A program made the position numbers and the translations under genes. Shown here one piece after another: positions 27,281-37,452 of a stretch of DNA of 64,000 bases. The notes under the pieces are model-generated. The model worked only from the letters and a program-made list of their open reading frames with translations, ran no database searches and was not told the origin of the DNA. How positions within the stretch are numbered: position 1 is the stretch's first letter; every line of letters starts with the position of its first letter. The DNA comes from Vibrio chagasii (lineage in GTDB: Bacteria > Pseudomonadota > Gammaproteobacteria > Enterobacterales > Vibrionaceae). The stretch spans positions 722,089-786,088 of the forward strand of contig NZ_MSCI01000002.1 in the NCBI RefSeq assembly GCF_002954585.1. The letters are read 5' to 3'.

Positions 27281-27399
27281 ATTGAATTCAAACTGTATTA
27301 TCTAAGACTTTCATTACATGCCTATCATCTAATGGCTTATAACTTGTCTGATTTTGGTCGCTATCCATTAAAAGTGGAGAGCGCGTCAGTATAGGTTCA

Positions 27400-27909
27400 C
27401 TATCTTGCTTGTCGTTTCTTCCAGCTTCTTACTACTGAGTAGCGCCATAAGCCTCGAATACCAAAATAACCAATCATTGCTGAAATCACACCACAAATCA
27501 TGCAGCCCAGCAGAAACGGAGGTCCGATGGTGCTCATTTGCGCCAAGATAAAGTCCCAAGAAAGCTCGAAGTGAAAGGCTTGTGGCGGAACATGCATAAC
27601 GAATGCACCTACTTTATAAGCAAAGTAGAACAAGACTGGCATGGTTACGGGGTTACTGATCCAAACGAGAGCGACAGCCAGCGGTAAGTTAACACCACAT
27701 ACAACGGCTAGGCCTGCAGACATAATCATTTGGCTTGGTAGAGGGACAAACGCCATGAATAACCCAACAGCGAACGCGCCGGCCGCGGAGCGACGATTAA
27801 GGCACCATAAGTTGGGGTTGTACAAAACATTGCCAAAAACTTTTAATGCTTTCTGACGCTTGATGAGCTCATGGTCAGGCATAAATCGTTTGATAAACTT
27901 TCTTGGCAT
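27400..27909 (-). CDS. DUF2062 membrane protein
   Basis: A 169-residue inner-membrane protein with about three hydrophobic segments (near 44-68, 72-95 and 130-155). The family opening MPRKFIKRFMPDHE, the RRSAAGAFAVGLFMAFVPLP segment and the ISNPVTMPVLFYFAYKVG motif identify DUF2062. Its function is unknown. The ATG (27907-27909) is 17 bp from the comEC start on the other strand, so its promoter must lie in or beyond the first codons of comEC. No strong ribosome site precedes its ATG. Confidence 0.85.
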   Translation of the reverse strand: MPRKFIKRFMPDHELIKRQKALKVFGNVLYNPNLWCLNRRSAAGAFAVGLFMAFVPLPSQMIMSAGLAVVCGVNLPLAVALVWISNPVTMPVLFYFAYKVGAFVMHVPPQAFHFELSWDFILAQMSTIGPPFLLGCMICGVISAMIGYFGIRGLWRYSVVRSWKKRQAR

Positions 27910-27926
27910 AGGAGGAAGCTACTCTC

Positions 27927-30230
27927 TTGTTTAACACTTGGTTCTTGATTTCATTTGCTGCGACAGTTGTGTCTGCCAGCTTCTGGCCTGTGATGCCACA
28001 TTGGGTATTGGCACCATTGATGCTGTTATTACTAATCGCATCAATAAAGTATAGCGTTTTCCGAGGTACAAGAGGTCTAGCTACTGCGTTGATACTCGTT
28101 GTATTCCTAGGGAATGCGATTGAAATCCAAACAAGTCGCTTATTTCAATCAGGGCAGAATACTACCATAAATGCCTCAGTAGTTAGTCTTTTTAGTGAAA
28201 ATAGCCATGGTTTTGAAAGCGTAGTAGTAGTTAGATCAATTGACGGTGAAAAATTAATCTTTCCTCAATTGATAAAATTGCGATTGTTTACGCCTTTCAA
28301 GCTCACTTTGGGTGATGACGTTCATTTGTCGGTCAGTATCAAGCCTGTTTTTGGAAAGCTTAATGAAGCTGGCTTTGATTTAGAAAAGCACCTTTTTAGC
28401 ACTGGGGTTACGGCAAGTGCGAATTACCGAACGGATACTAAATATAGAATCCACTCTAGCAACCATCTACGTGCTCGGTGGTTCGAGCGCAGTCTTGATC
28501 ATCTTAGCCAGCTAAACAATAACGACCTAATTGTCGCCTTGAGTTTTGGCTACCGAGAACTTATTCCTCCTTTGCGATGGGAGCTGTTGAAAAGTAGCGG
28601 CTTGATTCATCTGATGGCGATTTCAGGGCTTCATATTGGTATTGCCTTTGGTATCGGCTATCAGGTGGGGAAGCTAGTGCGTTTGTTGTCTCCTCAGTTG
28701 TTATGGTTTCCGACACTGTTTGGTTTAGGCTTCGCTTATTTGTACAGTTGGTTTGCTGGGTTTACACTGCCGACCCTGAGAGCGCTAGTGATGTGTGTCG
28801 TGGCAAGTTACTTTCTGTGGCGTGGGCAAAGCATCAGCGTGGCTCGTTATGTTTTAATCAGCTTGTGTATCGTACTCGTTATTTGGCCTTTTTCTGTGTT
28901 ATCCAGTAGTTTCTGGCTATCTTTTGGCACATTGGGTGCGGTTCTCTACATTGCGTTCAATAGTAACGCCTCTTCTACAAAATCTACCTTTATTGAACGA
29001 GTGCTAAATCTCATCAAATTACAGGTCATGCTGACCTTGTTAATTGCGCCCCTTTCGATGTTGTTTTTCAAGGGCGTTAGCTTGGTCTCGGTTGTCTACA
29101 ATTTGCTGCTATTGCCTTGGGTATCAATGGTGACGATACCTTTGCTGTTTTTGTCGATGTTTCTAAGTTTGATAGCTGAATCAGTAATTGGGGACAACGA
29201 ATCAATGGCTCATTTCTCTACTCAGTTATGGATACTGGTTGATTTATCACTTGAACCCTTGGTGTTTAGCTTGCCGTTCTCTGAACAGTTTTGGATTCAG
29301 GTAGATAATCACGTAACCCTGCTGCTCGTTGCTCCTATCTTATTCTTTGGTTTTATTGCTCGATACCTTAAACATGGAGCAGCTGCTGTCATCATTTCTG
29401 TATTCCTGTTGTGGTGGGAATTTGGCAAAGTTAAACAGGACAGGTTAACTATTGATGTTTTGGACGTAGGGCATGGCTTGTCTCTCATCCTTGAAAAGAA
29501 CAGTCACGCGGTGGTGTACGATTTAGGTAACGCGTGGCCAGGAGGGTCGATGGTCGAGTCACTATTGATTCCTACTTTATCGCAAAGAGGTATTGATGAA
29601 ATTCAAGGAGTTATCATTAGCCATTTCGACTCTGATCACGCTGGCGGTTACCCTGCATTGCTTGAGAGCTACCAACCTGAATGGATAAGAGCGAGCCAAA
29701 GTTTGAATCATCAAATGAGCTCAGTTGTTCAAGCATGTATGTTAGGTGAGGTGTGGGAATGGCAGAGCGTGCAGTTCGAGGTGTTGTGGCCTCCAAAACT
29801 AGTGAATAGGGCGTATAACCCACACTCTTGTGTCATACGGATTATTGAACCAGATTCGGGCTTTTCGATGTTGCTCACGGGTGATATTGAACTCGTGAGT
29901 GAGTGGTTACTTGCTCGGGAAGGCGAACAGCTAAAAAGCGATGTCATGCTCGTGCCTCATCATGGCAGTGACACTTCATCTATTACACCTTTCATAGAAG
30001 CCGTTTCACCAAAGTTAGCGATTGCTTCGTTGGCAAAAGGTAATCAATGGGGGATGCCAAGTGAGTCTGTCATTCAACGTTACCTACAAAGTGGAAGTGC
30101 CTGGCTTGATACGGGTGAAAGTGGACAAATAACCATCACTATTGACCAAGAAGGTTGGCATTATCATGCGATTAGAGGGGAACAAGGGCGGCAGTGGTAT
30201 AGGCAGATGCTTCGTAAGGGAGTAGAATAG
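27927..30230 (+). CDS. comEC: ComEC/Rec2, DNA uptake channel
   Basis: A 767-residue inner-membrane protein that carries single-stranded DNA into the cytoplasm during natural transformation. It has an N-terminal membrane and OB-like domain (DUF4131, 1-190), the Competence domain with many helices (about 215-485, opening at LMAISGLHIGIAFGIGYQ), and a C-terminal metallo-beta-lactamase-like domain (from about 505: VLDVGHGLSLILE, SHFDSDHAGG, LTGDIE, VPHHGSDT) proposed to degrade the other strand. The start is TTG 27927 with AGGAGGA (27910-27916) upstream; this site overlaps the edge of the DUF2062 start. It precedes msbA-lpxK-kdsB as in E. coli (ycaI). Confidence 0.93.
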   Translation: MFNTWFLISFAATVVSASFWPVMPHWVLAPLMLLLLIASIKYSVFRGTRGLATALILVVFLGNAIEIQTSRLFQSGQNTTINASVVSLFSENSHGFESVVVVRSIDGEKLIFPQLIKLRLFTPFKLTLGDDVHLSVSIKPVFGKLNEAGFDLEKHLFSTGVTASANYRTDTKYRIHSSNHLRARWFERSLDHLSQLNNNDLIVALSFGYRELIPPLRWELLKSSGLIHLMAISGLHIGIAFGIGYQVGKLVRLLSPQLLWFPTLFGLGFAYLYSWFAGFTLPTLRALVMCVVASYFLWRGQSISVARYVLISLCIVLVIWPFSVLSSSFWLSFGTLGAVLYIAFNSNASSTKSTFIERVLNLIKLQVMLTLLIAPLSMLFFKGVSLVSVVYNLLLLPWVSMVTIPLLFLSMFLSLIAESVIGDNESMAHFSTQLWILVDLSLEPLVFSLPFSEQFWIQVDNHVTLLLVAPILFFGFIARYLKHGAAAVIISVFLLWWEFGKVKQDRLTIDVLDVGHGLSLILEKNSHAVVYDLGNAWPGGSMVESLLIPTLSQRGIDEIQGVIISHFDSDHAGGYPALLESYQPEWIRASQSLNHQMSSVVQACMLGEVWEWQSVQFEVLWPPKLVNRAYNPHSCVIRIIEPDSGFSMLLTGDIELVSEWLLAREGEQLKSDVMLVPHHGSDTSSITPFIEAVSPKLAIASLAKGNQWGMPSESVIQRYLQSGSAWLDTGESGQITITIDQEGWHYHAIRGEQGRQWYRQMLRKGVE

Positions 30231-30261
30231 ATAGATTATTGTGAGAAAATTAAGCGATTTT

Positions 30262-32010
30262 ATGTCAACACAAACAGATGAAACTACCTGGGTCACATTT
30301 AAACGACTTTGGACTTATATTCGACTATATAAGGCTGGCCTTGGTGTTGCGGTTATTGCGCTTATTCTAAATGCCGTCTCTGATACCTACATGATTTCTT
30401 TGCTAAAGCCATTACTTGATGAAGGCTTTGGTAGTGCAGAATCTGATTTCCTACGCACACTTCCTCTTATTATCTTTGCCATGATGTTCATTCGTGGCGT
30501 CAGCGGTTTCGTATCTACCTATTGCTTGAGCTGGGTTTCTGGCAATGTGGTGATGGAAATCCGCCGTAAAATATTCAGTCACTTTATGCACATGCCAGTC
30601 TCTTTCTTTGATAAAGAACAGACGGGTGCTCTGCTGTCTCGAATCACCTACGATTCAGAGCAAGTTTCTGCAGCAACCAGTAAAGCACTGGTGAGTATTG
30701 TTCGTGAAGGCGCAAGCATCATTGGCTTGTTAACCTTGATGTTCTGGAACAGCTGGCAGTTGTCTTTGGTTCTATTTGCGGTTGCTCCACTGGTAGCTTG
30801 GGCAATCAGCATAGTATCGAAGCGATTCAGAAAGATTTCTAAAAACATGCAAACCAGCATGGGTCACGTTGCTTCGTCAGCTGAACAAATGCTGAAAGGT
30901 CACAAAGTGGTGCTTACTTACGGCGGTCAGGATTTAGAAAAACATCGCTTTGATAAAGTAAGTAACCAGATGCGTCAACAGAGCATGAAGCTAGTAACAG
31001 CTCAAGCGGCCGCTAACCCGATCATTCAGATGATTGCATCGGTTGCTATTGTTGTTGTACTTGTCTTGGCAAGCGTTGATTCAATTAAGGCTGAGCTAAC
31101 TCCGGGTACGTTTACGGTGGTGTTCTCAGCAATGTTTGGTCTAATGCGTCCACTGAAAGCATTAACTAACGTAACCTCTGAATTCCAACGTGGTATGGCT
31201 GCAAGTACGACACTGTTTGGCTTGATGGACTTAGACACTGAGCAGAACACGGGTACCTTGAAACCTGAAACTGTCGGTGGTGATGTTGCAGTAAAAGACG
31301 TGACCTTTACTTACGAAGGCGCCGAGAAGCCTGCATTGGATAATGTGAGCTTTAATATACCTAAAGGTAAGACGGTTGCGCTTGTTGGACGTTCGGGCTC
31401 AGGTAAGAGTACCATTGCTAACCTATTTACTCGTTTCTATGACGTAGATTCTGGTTCTATCGAACTGGATGGCCATGATATTCGTGATTACGAACTGAAA
31501 AACCTGCGTGAGCACTTTGCTCTGGTTTCTCAAAACGTACACCTATTCAATGACACCGTTGCGAACAATATCGCTTATGCTGCGGAAGAGAAGTATTCCC
31601 GAGAGCAGATCGAACATGCTGCTAAGCTTGCTCATGCAAGTGAATTCATCGAAGGCATGGAAAATGGTATTGATACGGTAGTAGGTGAAAACGGTGCAAG
31701 TTTGTCTGGCGGTCAAAGACAACGTATCGCGATCGCGCGAGCACTGTTGAGAGACGCGCCAGTTCTGATTCTTGATGAGGCGACGTCTGCGCTGGATACT
31801 GAGTCAGAAAGAGCGATTCAATCTGCATTAGAAGAACTGCAAAAAGACAAAACGGTACTGGTTATTGCTCACCGATTGTCGACGATCGAACAAGCTGACG
31901 AAATCTTGGTTGTTGATGATGGTCAGATTGTAGAGCGAGGCCCGCACGCAGAGCTAATTGCTCATGATGGTGCCTATGCTCAACTACATCGAATTCAGTT
32001 CAGTGGATAA
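30262..32010 (+). CDS. msbA: MsbA, lipid A/phospholipid ABC flippase
   Basis: A 582-residue homodimeric ABC exporter that flips core-lipid A from the inner to the outer leaflet of the inner membrane. Six membrane helices (about 20-310) are followed by the nucleotide domain with Walker [10 protein letters not shown] (near 378), [10 protein letters not shown]-loop, signature LSGGQRQRI (near 480), Walker [12 protein letters not shown] and the switch His in VIAHRLS. ATG 30262 gives the same length as V. cholerae MsbA (582); GTG 30241 would add 7 residues. It is followed by lpxK after 15 bp, in one likely operon. Confidence 0.96.
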   Translation: MSTQTDETTWVTFKRLWTYIRLYKAGLGVAVIALILNAVSDTYMISLLKPLLDEGFGSAESDFLRTLPLIIFAMMFIRGVSGFVSTYCLSWVSGNVVMEIRRKIFSHFMHMPVSFFDKEQTGALLSRITYDSEQVSAATSKALVSIVREGASIIGLLTLMFWNSWQLSLVLFAVAPLVAWAISIVSKRFRKISKNMQTSMGHVASSAEQMLKGHKVVLTYGGQDLEKHRFDKVSNQMRQQSMKLVTAQAAANPIIQMIASVAIVVVLVLASVDSIKAELTPGTFTVVFSAMFGLMRPLKALTNVTSEFQRGMAASTTLFGLMDLDTEQNTGTLKPETVGGDVAVKDVTFTYEGAEKPALDNVSFNIPKGKTVALVGRSGSGKSTIANLFTRFYDVDSGSIELDGHDIRDYELKNLREHFALVSQNVHLFNDTVANNIAYAAEEKYSREQIEHAAKLAHASEFIEGMENGIDTVVGENGASLSGGQRQRIAIARALLRDAPVLILDEATSALDTESERAIQSALEELQKDKTVLVIAHRLSTIEQADEILVVDDGQIVERGPHAELIAHDGAYAQLHRIQFSG

Positions 32011-32025
32011 GATTAGGTCTTTGTT

Positions 32026-33033
32026 GTGATCGAAAAGATTTGGTTTAACAATCACCCGTTAAAATACCTTCTTTGGCCGCTATTGTGGCCATTGAGTCTG
32101 CTGTTCAAAATGGTCAGTGGGCAGCGTCGTGATGCTTATCTATCTGGAAAGAAAGAAACCTATCGACCCCCTCTACCTGTAATTGTTGTTGGTAACATTA
32201 CCGCTGGTGGCAACGGTAAAACCCCCGTTGTGATTTGGTTGGTAGAGGTGCTTCAAGCCAATGGTTTTAAACCCGGTGTGGTTTCTCGTGGCTACGGTGC
32301 AAAAGCGCCGAGTTACCCTCTGGTTTTGGATGAGAACACGCCTGCGGAACACTCGGGTGATGAACCCCGCTTGATTCGCAAGCGAACGGGTGCGCCGGTA
32401 GCGGTTGACCCAGTAAGAGCGAATGCAGTAAAGGCTTTATTGGATCAAGGCGTGAATGTCATTATTACTGATGATGGTTTGCAGCATTATGCACTTGAGC
32501 GTGATATTGAGTTTTCAGTTATCGACGGTGTAAGGCGTTTTGGTAACGAGAGTCTGATTCCATTAGGCCCGTTGCGAGAGCCAGTATCGCGTTTAGCTGA
32601 CGTAGATTTCCTGATTAACAATGGCGGAAAGGCACAAGGGCGAGAGTTCTCAATGTCTTTGGCGCCAAGTGAAGCCGTTAATCTGAAGACTGGTCAGAAA
32701 AAGCCAGTTTCAGAATTACCAAAGCTGGTGGCTTTTGCTGGAATAGGACACCCGCCACGCTTTTTCAAAACATTAGACGATCTTGATGGTGATGTGGTTT
32801 ACACACAAGGCTTCGCCGATCATCAGGATTTTGATAAAGATGAACTTCATGCCTTAGCAAAGAAAGGTATGAATATGATTATGACAGAAAAAGACGCTGT
32901 AAAATGCGAAGAATATGCCCAAGACAACTGGTGGTATCTTCCAGTTTCTGCGCAGTTCGATGAAGAAGCGCAACAGCAAATTTTAAAAAGAATAAAAGAG
33001 GTTATGGAATACTATGGATCACCGTCTGCTTGA
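32026..33033 (+). CDS. lpxK: LpxK, tetraacyldisaccharide 4'-kinase
   Basis: A 335-residue inner-membrane-bound kinase that adds the 4'-phosphate to the lipid A precursor, giving lipid IVA. It has an N-terminal hydrophobic hairpin (about 11-33), Walker A-like [13 protein letters not shown] (near 57-69), the family segments SRGYGAK and [24 protein letters not shown] (catalytic Asp pair) and PLGPLREP. The start is GTG 32026, 15 bp after msbA. It overlaps the next small gene by 20 bases, which points to coupled translation. Confidence 0.95.
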   Translation: MIEKIWFNNHPLKYLLWPLLWPLSLLFKMVSGQRRDAYLSGKKETYRPPLPVIVVGNITAGGNGKTPVVIWLVEVLQANGFKPGVVSRGYGAKAPSYPLVLDENTPAEHSGDEPRLIRKRTGAPVAVDPVRANAVKALLDQGVNVIITDDGLQHYALERDIEFSVIDGVRRFGNESLIPLGPLREPVSRLADVDFLINNGGKAQGREFSMSLAPSEAVNLKTGQKKPVSELPKLVAFAGIGHPPRFFKTLDDLDGDVVYTQGFADHQDFDKDELHALAKKGMNMIMTEKDAVKCEEYAQDNWWYLPVSAQFDEEAQQQILKRIKEVMEYYGSPSA

Positions 33034-33193
33034 GATCGTTGCTTGCCCTGTATGTAAAGGTAAACTAACTTTTGACAAGGATAAGCAAGAGCTTGTTTGT
33101 AAAATCGATCGCCTAGCTTACCCAATTAAAGAGGGTATTCCTGTTCTTCTTGAACCTGAAGCTCGTACTCTTTCAATGGACGAGGGCAAGTAA
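33014..33193 (+). CDS. ycaR: Trm112/YcaR-family small protein
   Basis: A 59-residue protein that starts [18 protein letters not shown] inside the end of lpxK. It has CPVC and a later single Cys ([20 protein letters not shown]), the short UPF0434/Trm112 fold. In E. coli ycaR lies between ycaQ and kdsB; no ycaQ is present here. Trm112 proteins in eukaryotes and archaea activate methyltransferases; the bacterial role is unclear. The stop shares its last A with the kdsB ATG (TAATG, 33191-33195), so lpxK, ycaR and kdsB form a chain of overlapping frames. Confidence 0.92.
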   Translation: MDHRLLEIVACPVCKGKLTFDKDKQELVCKIDRLAYPIKEGIPVLLEPEARTLSMDEGK

Positions 33194-33939
33194 TGTCTTA
33201 CACGGTAGTTATACCAGCAAGATATCAATCGAGCCGTTTGCCAGGTAAGCCTTTGGCTGACATTGGCGGCAAACCGATGGTTCAATGGGTATACGAACAG
33301 TCAATGAAAGCGGGGGCTGATAACGTTATTATCGCAACCGATGATGCTCGCGTTGAAAAGGCTGCGAAAGCATTTGGTGCGACTGTGTGTATGACGTCAC
33401 CGAATCACGAGTCTGGCACTGAACGCCTAGCTGAAGTGATTGAAGTGATGAACATCCCTGATGACCACATTATTGTGAACGTACAAGGGGATGAGCCACT
33501 TATTCCACCTGCGATTATTAATCAGGTAGCAAATAACCTAGCAAACAGCACAGCACCGATGGCCACACTTGGTGTAGAAATCTCTCACGTTGATGAGGTG
33601 TTTAACCCTAATGCTGTAAAAGTAGTAACGGATAAAGACGGTTATGCACTGTACTTTAGCCGTGCAACGATTCCTTGGGATCGTGACGCTTACGCTAATA
33701 ACGGTACTGCTGCAGAATCTCCGTTGCTTCGTCATATTGGTATTTACGCTTACCGAGCGGGTTTCATCAATACCTACATCAACTGGGAACCAAGTACCCT
33801 AGAGCGTATCGAGTGCCTAGAGCAACTTCGCGTACTTTGGTACGGTGAGAAGATTCACGTAGATGTTGCCGTTGAAGCGCCCGCTGCGGGGGTTGATACT
33901 CCAGAAGACTTGGAAGCGGTACGCGCTATCATCGGTTAG
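33193..33939 (+). CDS. kdsB: KdsB, CMP-Kdo synthetase
   Basis: A 248-residue cytoplasmic nucleotidyltransferase that activates Kdo with CTP to CMP-Kdo for LPS core assembly. The opening [20 protein letters not shown] is the nucleotide-binding loop; [11 protein letters not shown] (Mg2+ and sugar site) and [12 protein letters not shown] follow. Length equals E. coli KdsB (248). It ends the comEC-msbA-lpxK-ycaR-kdsB run, with a terminator at 33966-33991, and is coupled to ycaR by a one-base overlap. Confidence 0.97.
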   Translation: MSYTVVIPARYQSSRLPGKPLADIGGKPMVQWVYEQSMKAGADNVIIATDDARVEKAAKAFGATVCMTSPNHESGTERLAEVIEVMNIPDDHIIVNVQGDEPLIPPAIINQVANNLANSTAPMATLGVEISHVDEVFNPNAVKVVTDKDGYALYFSRATIPWDRDAYANNGTAAESPLLRHIGIYAYRAGFINTYINWEPSTLERIECLEQLRVLWYGEKIHVDVAVEAPAAGVDTPEDLEAVRAIIG

Positions 33940-33965
33940 ATTTGCTTGAAGTAACGAATATACTT

Positions 33966-33991
33966 AGCCTCGCTCGTGCGAGGCTTTTTTA
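33966..33991 (+). terminator. Rho-independent terminator after kdsB
   Basis: AGCCTCGC (33966-33973) and GCGAGGCT (33978-33985) around TCGT, then a T run. Confidence 0.88.
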
Positions 33992-34194
33992 TGCCAATTT
34001 ACAGCCAGTAGAAAGCCTTATTAGCATCAGGTGATTGATATTAGGCCTGTTGCATTATCGAATGCATCATCATCTTGGAATTATCTGAGATTTACCTCGC
34101 TCGACTTCTAATTTTTCTCTATAATATGCCGCCTATAAAGTAGTGGCGACTCGCTAGTACAGAATAAAACTTACGACTAAACGTGGAGTAAAAG

Positions 34195-34875
34195 ATGCCT
34201 TCTCAAAGCCCAGTGATTACGGTTGATGGACCAAGTGGCGCAGGTAAAGGTACCCTGTGTATGTTACTAGCAGATAAGCTAGGCTTTCATCTTCTAGATT
34301 CAGGTGCGATCTATCGCGTACTGGCTTTAGCAGCAATTCATCACGGTGTAGATACTGAATCGGAAGACGCTTTAGTTCCTCTTGCAACTCATTTAGACGT
34401 TCAGTTTATTGCTGAAGGCGACCTAGTTAAGGTTATCCTAGAAGGTGAAGATGTGTCGGGAGAACTTCGTAAAGAAGAGACTGGCATGGCGGCTTCAAAA
34501 GTTGCTGCATTACCTCGCGTACGTGAAGCACTACTTCGTCGTCAGCGTGCATTCAGCGCAGCGCCAGGTTTGGTGGCTGATGGTCGCGATATGGGAACCG
34601 TTGTCTTCCCTGAAGCAGAAGCAAAAATATTTTTAGATGCAAGTGCAGAAGAGCGTGCGACTCGCCGCCTTAAACAGTTGCAACAGAAGGGGTTAGATGT
34701 TAAATTTGACGACCTTTTGAGCGAGATCCAAGAGCGAGACGACCGAGATCGTAATCGCCCAGTGGCGCCACTTCGCCCTGCAGAGGATGCTCTAGTGCTT
34801 GATTCCACCTCAATGAATATTGAGCAGGTAGTAGAAAAAGCACTACACTATATTGAATCGAAACTAGCTGGGTAA
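34195..34875 (+). CDS. cmk: Cytidylate kinase
   Basis: A 226-residue kinase that phosphorylates CMP and dCMP, recycling CMP from RNA and phospholipid turnover. P-loop [11 protein letters not shown] near 12-22, the CMP-binding insert [23 protein letters not shown] and the lid region [16 protein letters not shown] are all seen. It comes before rpsA and ihfB as in E. coli. A TATAAT at 34120-34125 upstream could be its -10 box, without a clear -35. A GGAG precedes the ATG. Confidence 0.96.
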   Translation: MPSQSPVITVDGPSGAGKGTLCMLLADKLGFHLLDSGAIYRVLALAAIHHGVDTESEDALVPLATHLDVQFIAEGDLVKVILEGEDVSGELRKEETGMAASKVAALPRVREALLRRQRAFSAAPGLVADGRDMGTVVFPEAEAKIFLDASAEERATRRLKQLQQKGLDVKFDDLLSEIQERDDRDRNRPVAPLRPAEDALVLDSTSMNIEQVVEKALHYIESKLAG

Positions 34876-34981
34876 TTCTGCCCGGCTGGCAAGAACGTTG
34901 GTCGCAAGGATGATGACCGGCGAATTTATCAACCCCATGCGGTAGGATACCCATGGACGTTTAATTATTGAAGATTAAATA

Positions 34982-36652
34982 ATGACTGAATCTTTTGCTC
35001 AACTCTTTGAAGAGTTTCTAAACGAAACAGAATTCCAACAAGGCAGCATCGTTAAAGGTACTGTAGTAGCTATCGAGAACGGTTTCGTTCTTGTTGACGC
35101 TGGTCTTAAGTCTGAATCTGCTATCCCTGCTGAACAGTTCAAGAACGCTGCTGGCGAACTTGAAGTTGAAGTTGGTGCTGAAGTAGACGTAGCTCTAGAC
35201 GCTGTTGAAGATGGTTTCGGTGAGACTCAACTTTCTCGTGAGAAAGCTAAGCGTCACGAAGCTTGGATCGTTCTTGAGAAAGCTTGCGAAGAAGCTGAAA
35301 CTGTTGTTGGTATCATCAACGGTAAAGTTAAAGGCGGTTTCACTGTTGAACTAAACGGTATCCGTGCTTTCCTTCCAGGTTCTCTAGTAGACGTACGTCC
35401 TATCCGTGACACTGCTCACCTAGAAAACAAAGAGCTAGAGTTCAAAGTAATCAAGCTAGACCAGAAGCGTAACAACGTTGTTGTTTCTCGTCGTGCTGTT
35501 ATCGAATCTGAAAACAGTGTTGAGCGTGACGAACTTCTTGAGACTCTACAAGAAGGTACTGAAGTTAAAGGTATCGTTAAGAACCTTACTGACTACGGTG
35601 CATTCGTTGACCTTGGCGGTGTTGACGGTCTTCTACATATCACAGATATGGCTTGGAAGCGCGTTAAGCACCCATCAGAGATCGTTAACGTTGGTGACGA
35701 AATCCTAGTTAAAGTTCTTAAGTTCGATCGTGAGCGCACTCGTGTTTCACTAGGTCTTAAGCAACTAGGCGAAGATCCATGGGTAGCAATCGCTAAGCGT
35801 TACCCAGAAGGTCACAAGCTTTCTGGTCGTGTTACTAACCTAACTGACTACGGCTGCTTCGTTGAAATCGAAGAAGGCGTTGAAGGTCTAGTACACGTTT
35901 CTGAAATGGATTGGACTAACAAGAACATCCACCCTTCTAAAGTTGTTAATGTTGGCGACGAAGTTGAGGTTATGGTTCTTGATATCGACGAAGAACGTCG
36001 TCGTATCTCTCTAGGTCTGAAACAGTGTAAAGCTAACCCATGGCAGTCATTTGCAGAAATGCAAGCTAAGGGCGACAAAGTTACTGGTAAGATCAAGTCT
36101 ATCACTGACTTTGGTATCTTCATCGGTCTAGAAGGCGGTATCGACGGTCTAGTACACCTATCTGACATTTCTTGGAATGTTGCTGGCGAAGACGCTGTAC
36201 GTGAGTACAAGAAAGGCGACGAAATCTCAGCAGTTGTTCTAGCAGTAGATGCAGAGCGTGAGCGTATTTCTCTTGGCGTTAAGCAAATGGAAAACGACCC
36301 GTTCAACGCATACGTTGCTGACAACAAGAAAGGTGTTCTTGTAAACGGTACTGTTACTGCAGTTGACGCGAAAGGCGCTACTATCGAGCTAATCGAAGGC
36401 GTTGAAGGTTACATCCGCGCTTCTGAAGTATCTCGCGATCGTATCGAAGATGCATCTCTAATCCTAAGCGTTGGTGACAGCGTTGAAGCTAAGTTCACAG
36501 GTGTAGACCGTAAGAACCGCGTAATCAACCTATCTATCAAAGCTAAAGATGAAGCTGATGAGCAAGAAGCAATGGCTTCACTGAACAAGTCTGAAGAAGG
36601 CGCGTTCGGTAACGCAATGGCAGACGCATTCAAAGCTGCTAAAGGCGAATAA
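34982..36652 (+). CDS. rpsA: Ribosomal protein S1
   Basis: A 556-residue protein of six S1 (OB-fold) repeats, which holds mRNA on the 30S subunit. The repeats start near residues 20, 106, 191, 278, 365 and 452; repeats 3-6 carry the RNA-binding pattern [20 protein letters not shown] and its variants. Codon use is strongly biased to the Vibrio optimum, as expected for a highly made protein. The 106-bp leader after cmk lacks a strong Shine-Dalgarno (only GAAGATTAA near the ATG), in line with S1 mRNAs, which are known to be read without one and are self-repressed. Confidence 0.97.
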   Translation: MTESFAQLFEEFLNETEFQQGSIVKGTVVAIENGFVLVDAGLKSESAIPAEQFKNAAGELEVEVGAEVDVALDAVEDGFGETQLSREKAKRHEAWIVLEKACEEAETVVGIINGKVKGGFTVELNGIRAFLPGSLVDVRPIRDTAHLENKELEFKVIKLDQKRNNVVVSRRAVIESENSVERDELLETLQEGTEVKGIVKNLTDYGAFVDLGGVDGLLHITDMAWKRVKHPSEIVNVGDEILVKVLKFDRERTRVSLGLKQLGEDPWVAIAKRYPEGHKLSGRVTNLTDYGCFVEIEEGVEGLVHVSEMDWTNKNIHPSKVVNVGDEVEVMVLDIDEERRRISLGLKQCKANPWQSFAEMQAKGDKVTGKIKSITDFGIFIGLEGGIDGLVHLSDISWNVAGEDAVREYKKGDEISAVVLAVDAERERISLGVKQMENDPFNAYVADNKKGVLVNGTVTAVDAKGATIELIEGVEGYIRASEVSRDRIEDASLILSVGDSVEAKFTGVDRKNRVINLSIKAKDEADEQEAMASLNKSEEGAFGNAMADAFKAAKGE

Positions 36653-36670
36653 TTTAACTTTTCGCTAAGA

Positions 36671-36697
36671 AAGGAGCCGTAAGGCTCCTTTTTTTTT
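36671..36697 (+). terminator. Rho-independent terminator after rpsA
   Basis: AAGGAGCC (36671-36678), GTAA loop, GGCTCCTT (36683-36690) and seven further T. Confidence 0.92.
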
Positions 36698-36752
36698 GCT
36701 TATTTTTCCGATAGGTCTATAATTTCTAAAAAGAAAACCAACGAGGGTAACT

Positions 36753-37037
36753 ATGACTAAGTCTGAATTGATTGAAAGACTGTGCGCTGAGCAAACGCAT
36801 CTTTCTGCAAAAGAAATTGAAGACGCTGTAAAAGATATTTTAGAGCATATGGCTTCAACACTAGAAAGTGGTGATCGAATCGAAATTCGCGGTTTTGGCA
36901 GCTTTTCTCTGCATTATCGTGAGCCTCGTGTTGGACGTAACCCAAAGACTGGTGACAAGGTAGAGTTAGAAGGTAAATACGTTCCTCACTTCAAACCAGG
37001 CAAAGAGCTACGTGAACGAGTAAACACAGGAATGTAG
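36753..37037 (+). CDS. ihfB: Integration host factor beta subunit
   Basis: A 94-residue DNA-bending protein, identical in length to E. coli IhfB. It pairs with IhfA and bends DNA sharply at specific sites, affecting transcription, recombination and replication. The DNA-intercalating arm has RVGRNPKTG with the conserved Pro, and [15 protein letters not shown] is the beta-sheet saddle. It has its own likely promoter: the sequence TTTTTCCGATAGGTCTATAAT precedes it, with TATAAT at 36717-36722. A terminator follows at 37057. Confidence 0.97.
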   Translation: MTKSELIERLCAEQTHLSAKEIEDAVKDILEHMASTLESGDRIEIRGFGSFSLHYREPRVGRNPKTGDKVELEGKYVPHFKPGKELRERVNTGM

Positions 37038-37056
37038 TCTACTTATCGGAATTATG

Positions 37057-37090
37057 AAAAGCGGCATACTATAATGTATGCCGCTTTTTT
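37057..37090 (+). terminator. Rho-independent terminator after ihfB
   Basis: AAAAGCGGCATAC (37057-37069), TATAAT loop, GTATGCCGCTTTT (37076-37088). Confidence 0.9.
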
Positions 37091-37166
37091 ATGACCATAA
37101 TATGGTGGTCTGATTAGTAATTTTCCTGCATAATCGTACAGCTAACCAACCAATGAGTGATGAACT

Positions 37167-37439
37167 ATGAAAATTATAAAAATAGTCGCCGTTATCGCAC
37201 TTTTCCTAATTGCACTGGCTTTAGGCTCTCAAAACCAAACTATCGTGAATTTTAATTACCTGCTAGCACAAGGTGATTTCCACCTTTCCAGCCTACTAGG
37301 TATTGTCTTCATTTCAGGCTTTGCTCTTGCTTGTTTAGTCTTTGGTAACATGCACATGCGATCTCAGCTGAAAATTCATCGCTTGAAGAAGCAACTCAAT
37401 AAGCAAGCAAAGCAGGTCGCTGCTGATACTAAAGCTTAA
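37167..37439 (+). CDS. lapA: LapA (YciS), inner-membrane LPS assembly protein
   Basis: A 90-residue membrane protein with two helices (about 5-22 and 43-63) and a basic, helical C-terminal tail (HRLKKQLNKQAKQ) in the cytoplasm. The family pattern SQNQTIVNFNYLLAQG lies between the helices. LapA works with LapB in LPS assembly and control of LpxC turnover. It lies 13 bp before lapB, as in E. coli, where pyrF also follows. Confidence 0.9.
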   Translation: MKIIKIVAVIALFLIALALGSQNQTIVNFNYLLAQGDFHLSSLLGIVFISGFALACLVFGNMHMRSQLKIHRLKKQLNKQAKQVAADTKA

Positions 37440-37452
37440 AAGGCTATATTTG

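Noticed and set aside
33940-34194. Small gene or RNA in the kdsB-cmk gap
   Set aside because: Apart from the kdsB terminator, a TATAAT and a short TGCATT/AATGCA hairpin there is no frame with a start signal and no conserved RNA fold I can name.
35848-36327. Minus-strand frame of 159 codons inside rpsA
   Set aside because: Highly biased codons in rpsA leave long open frames on the other strand; there is no start signal.
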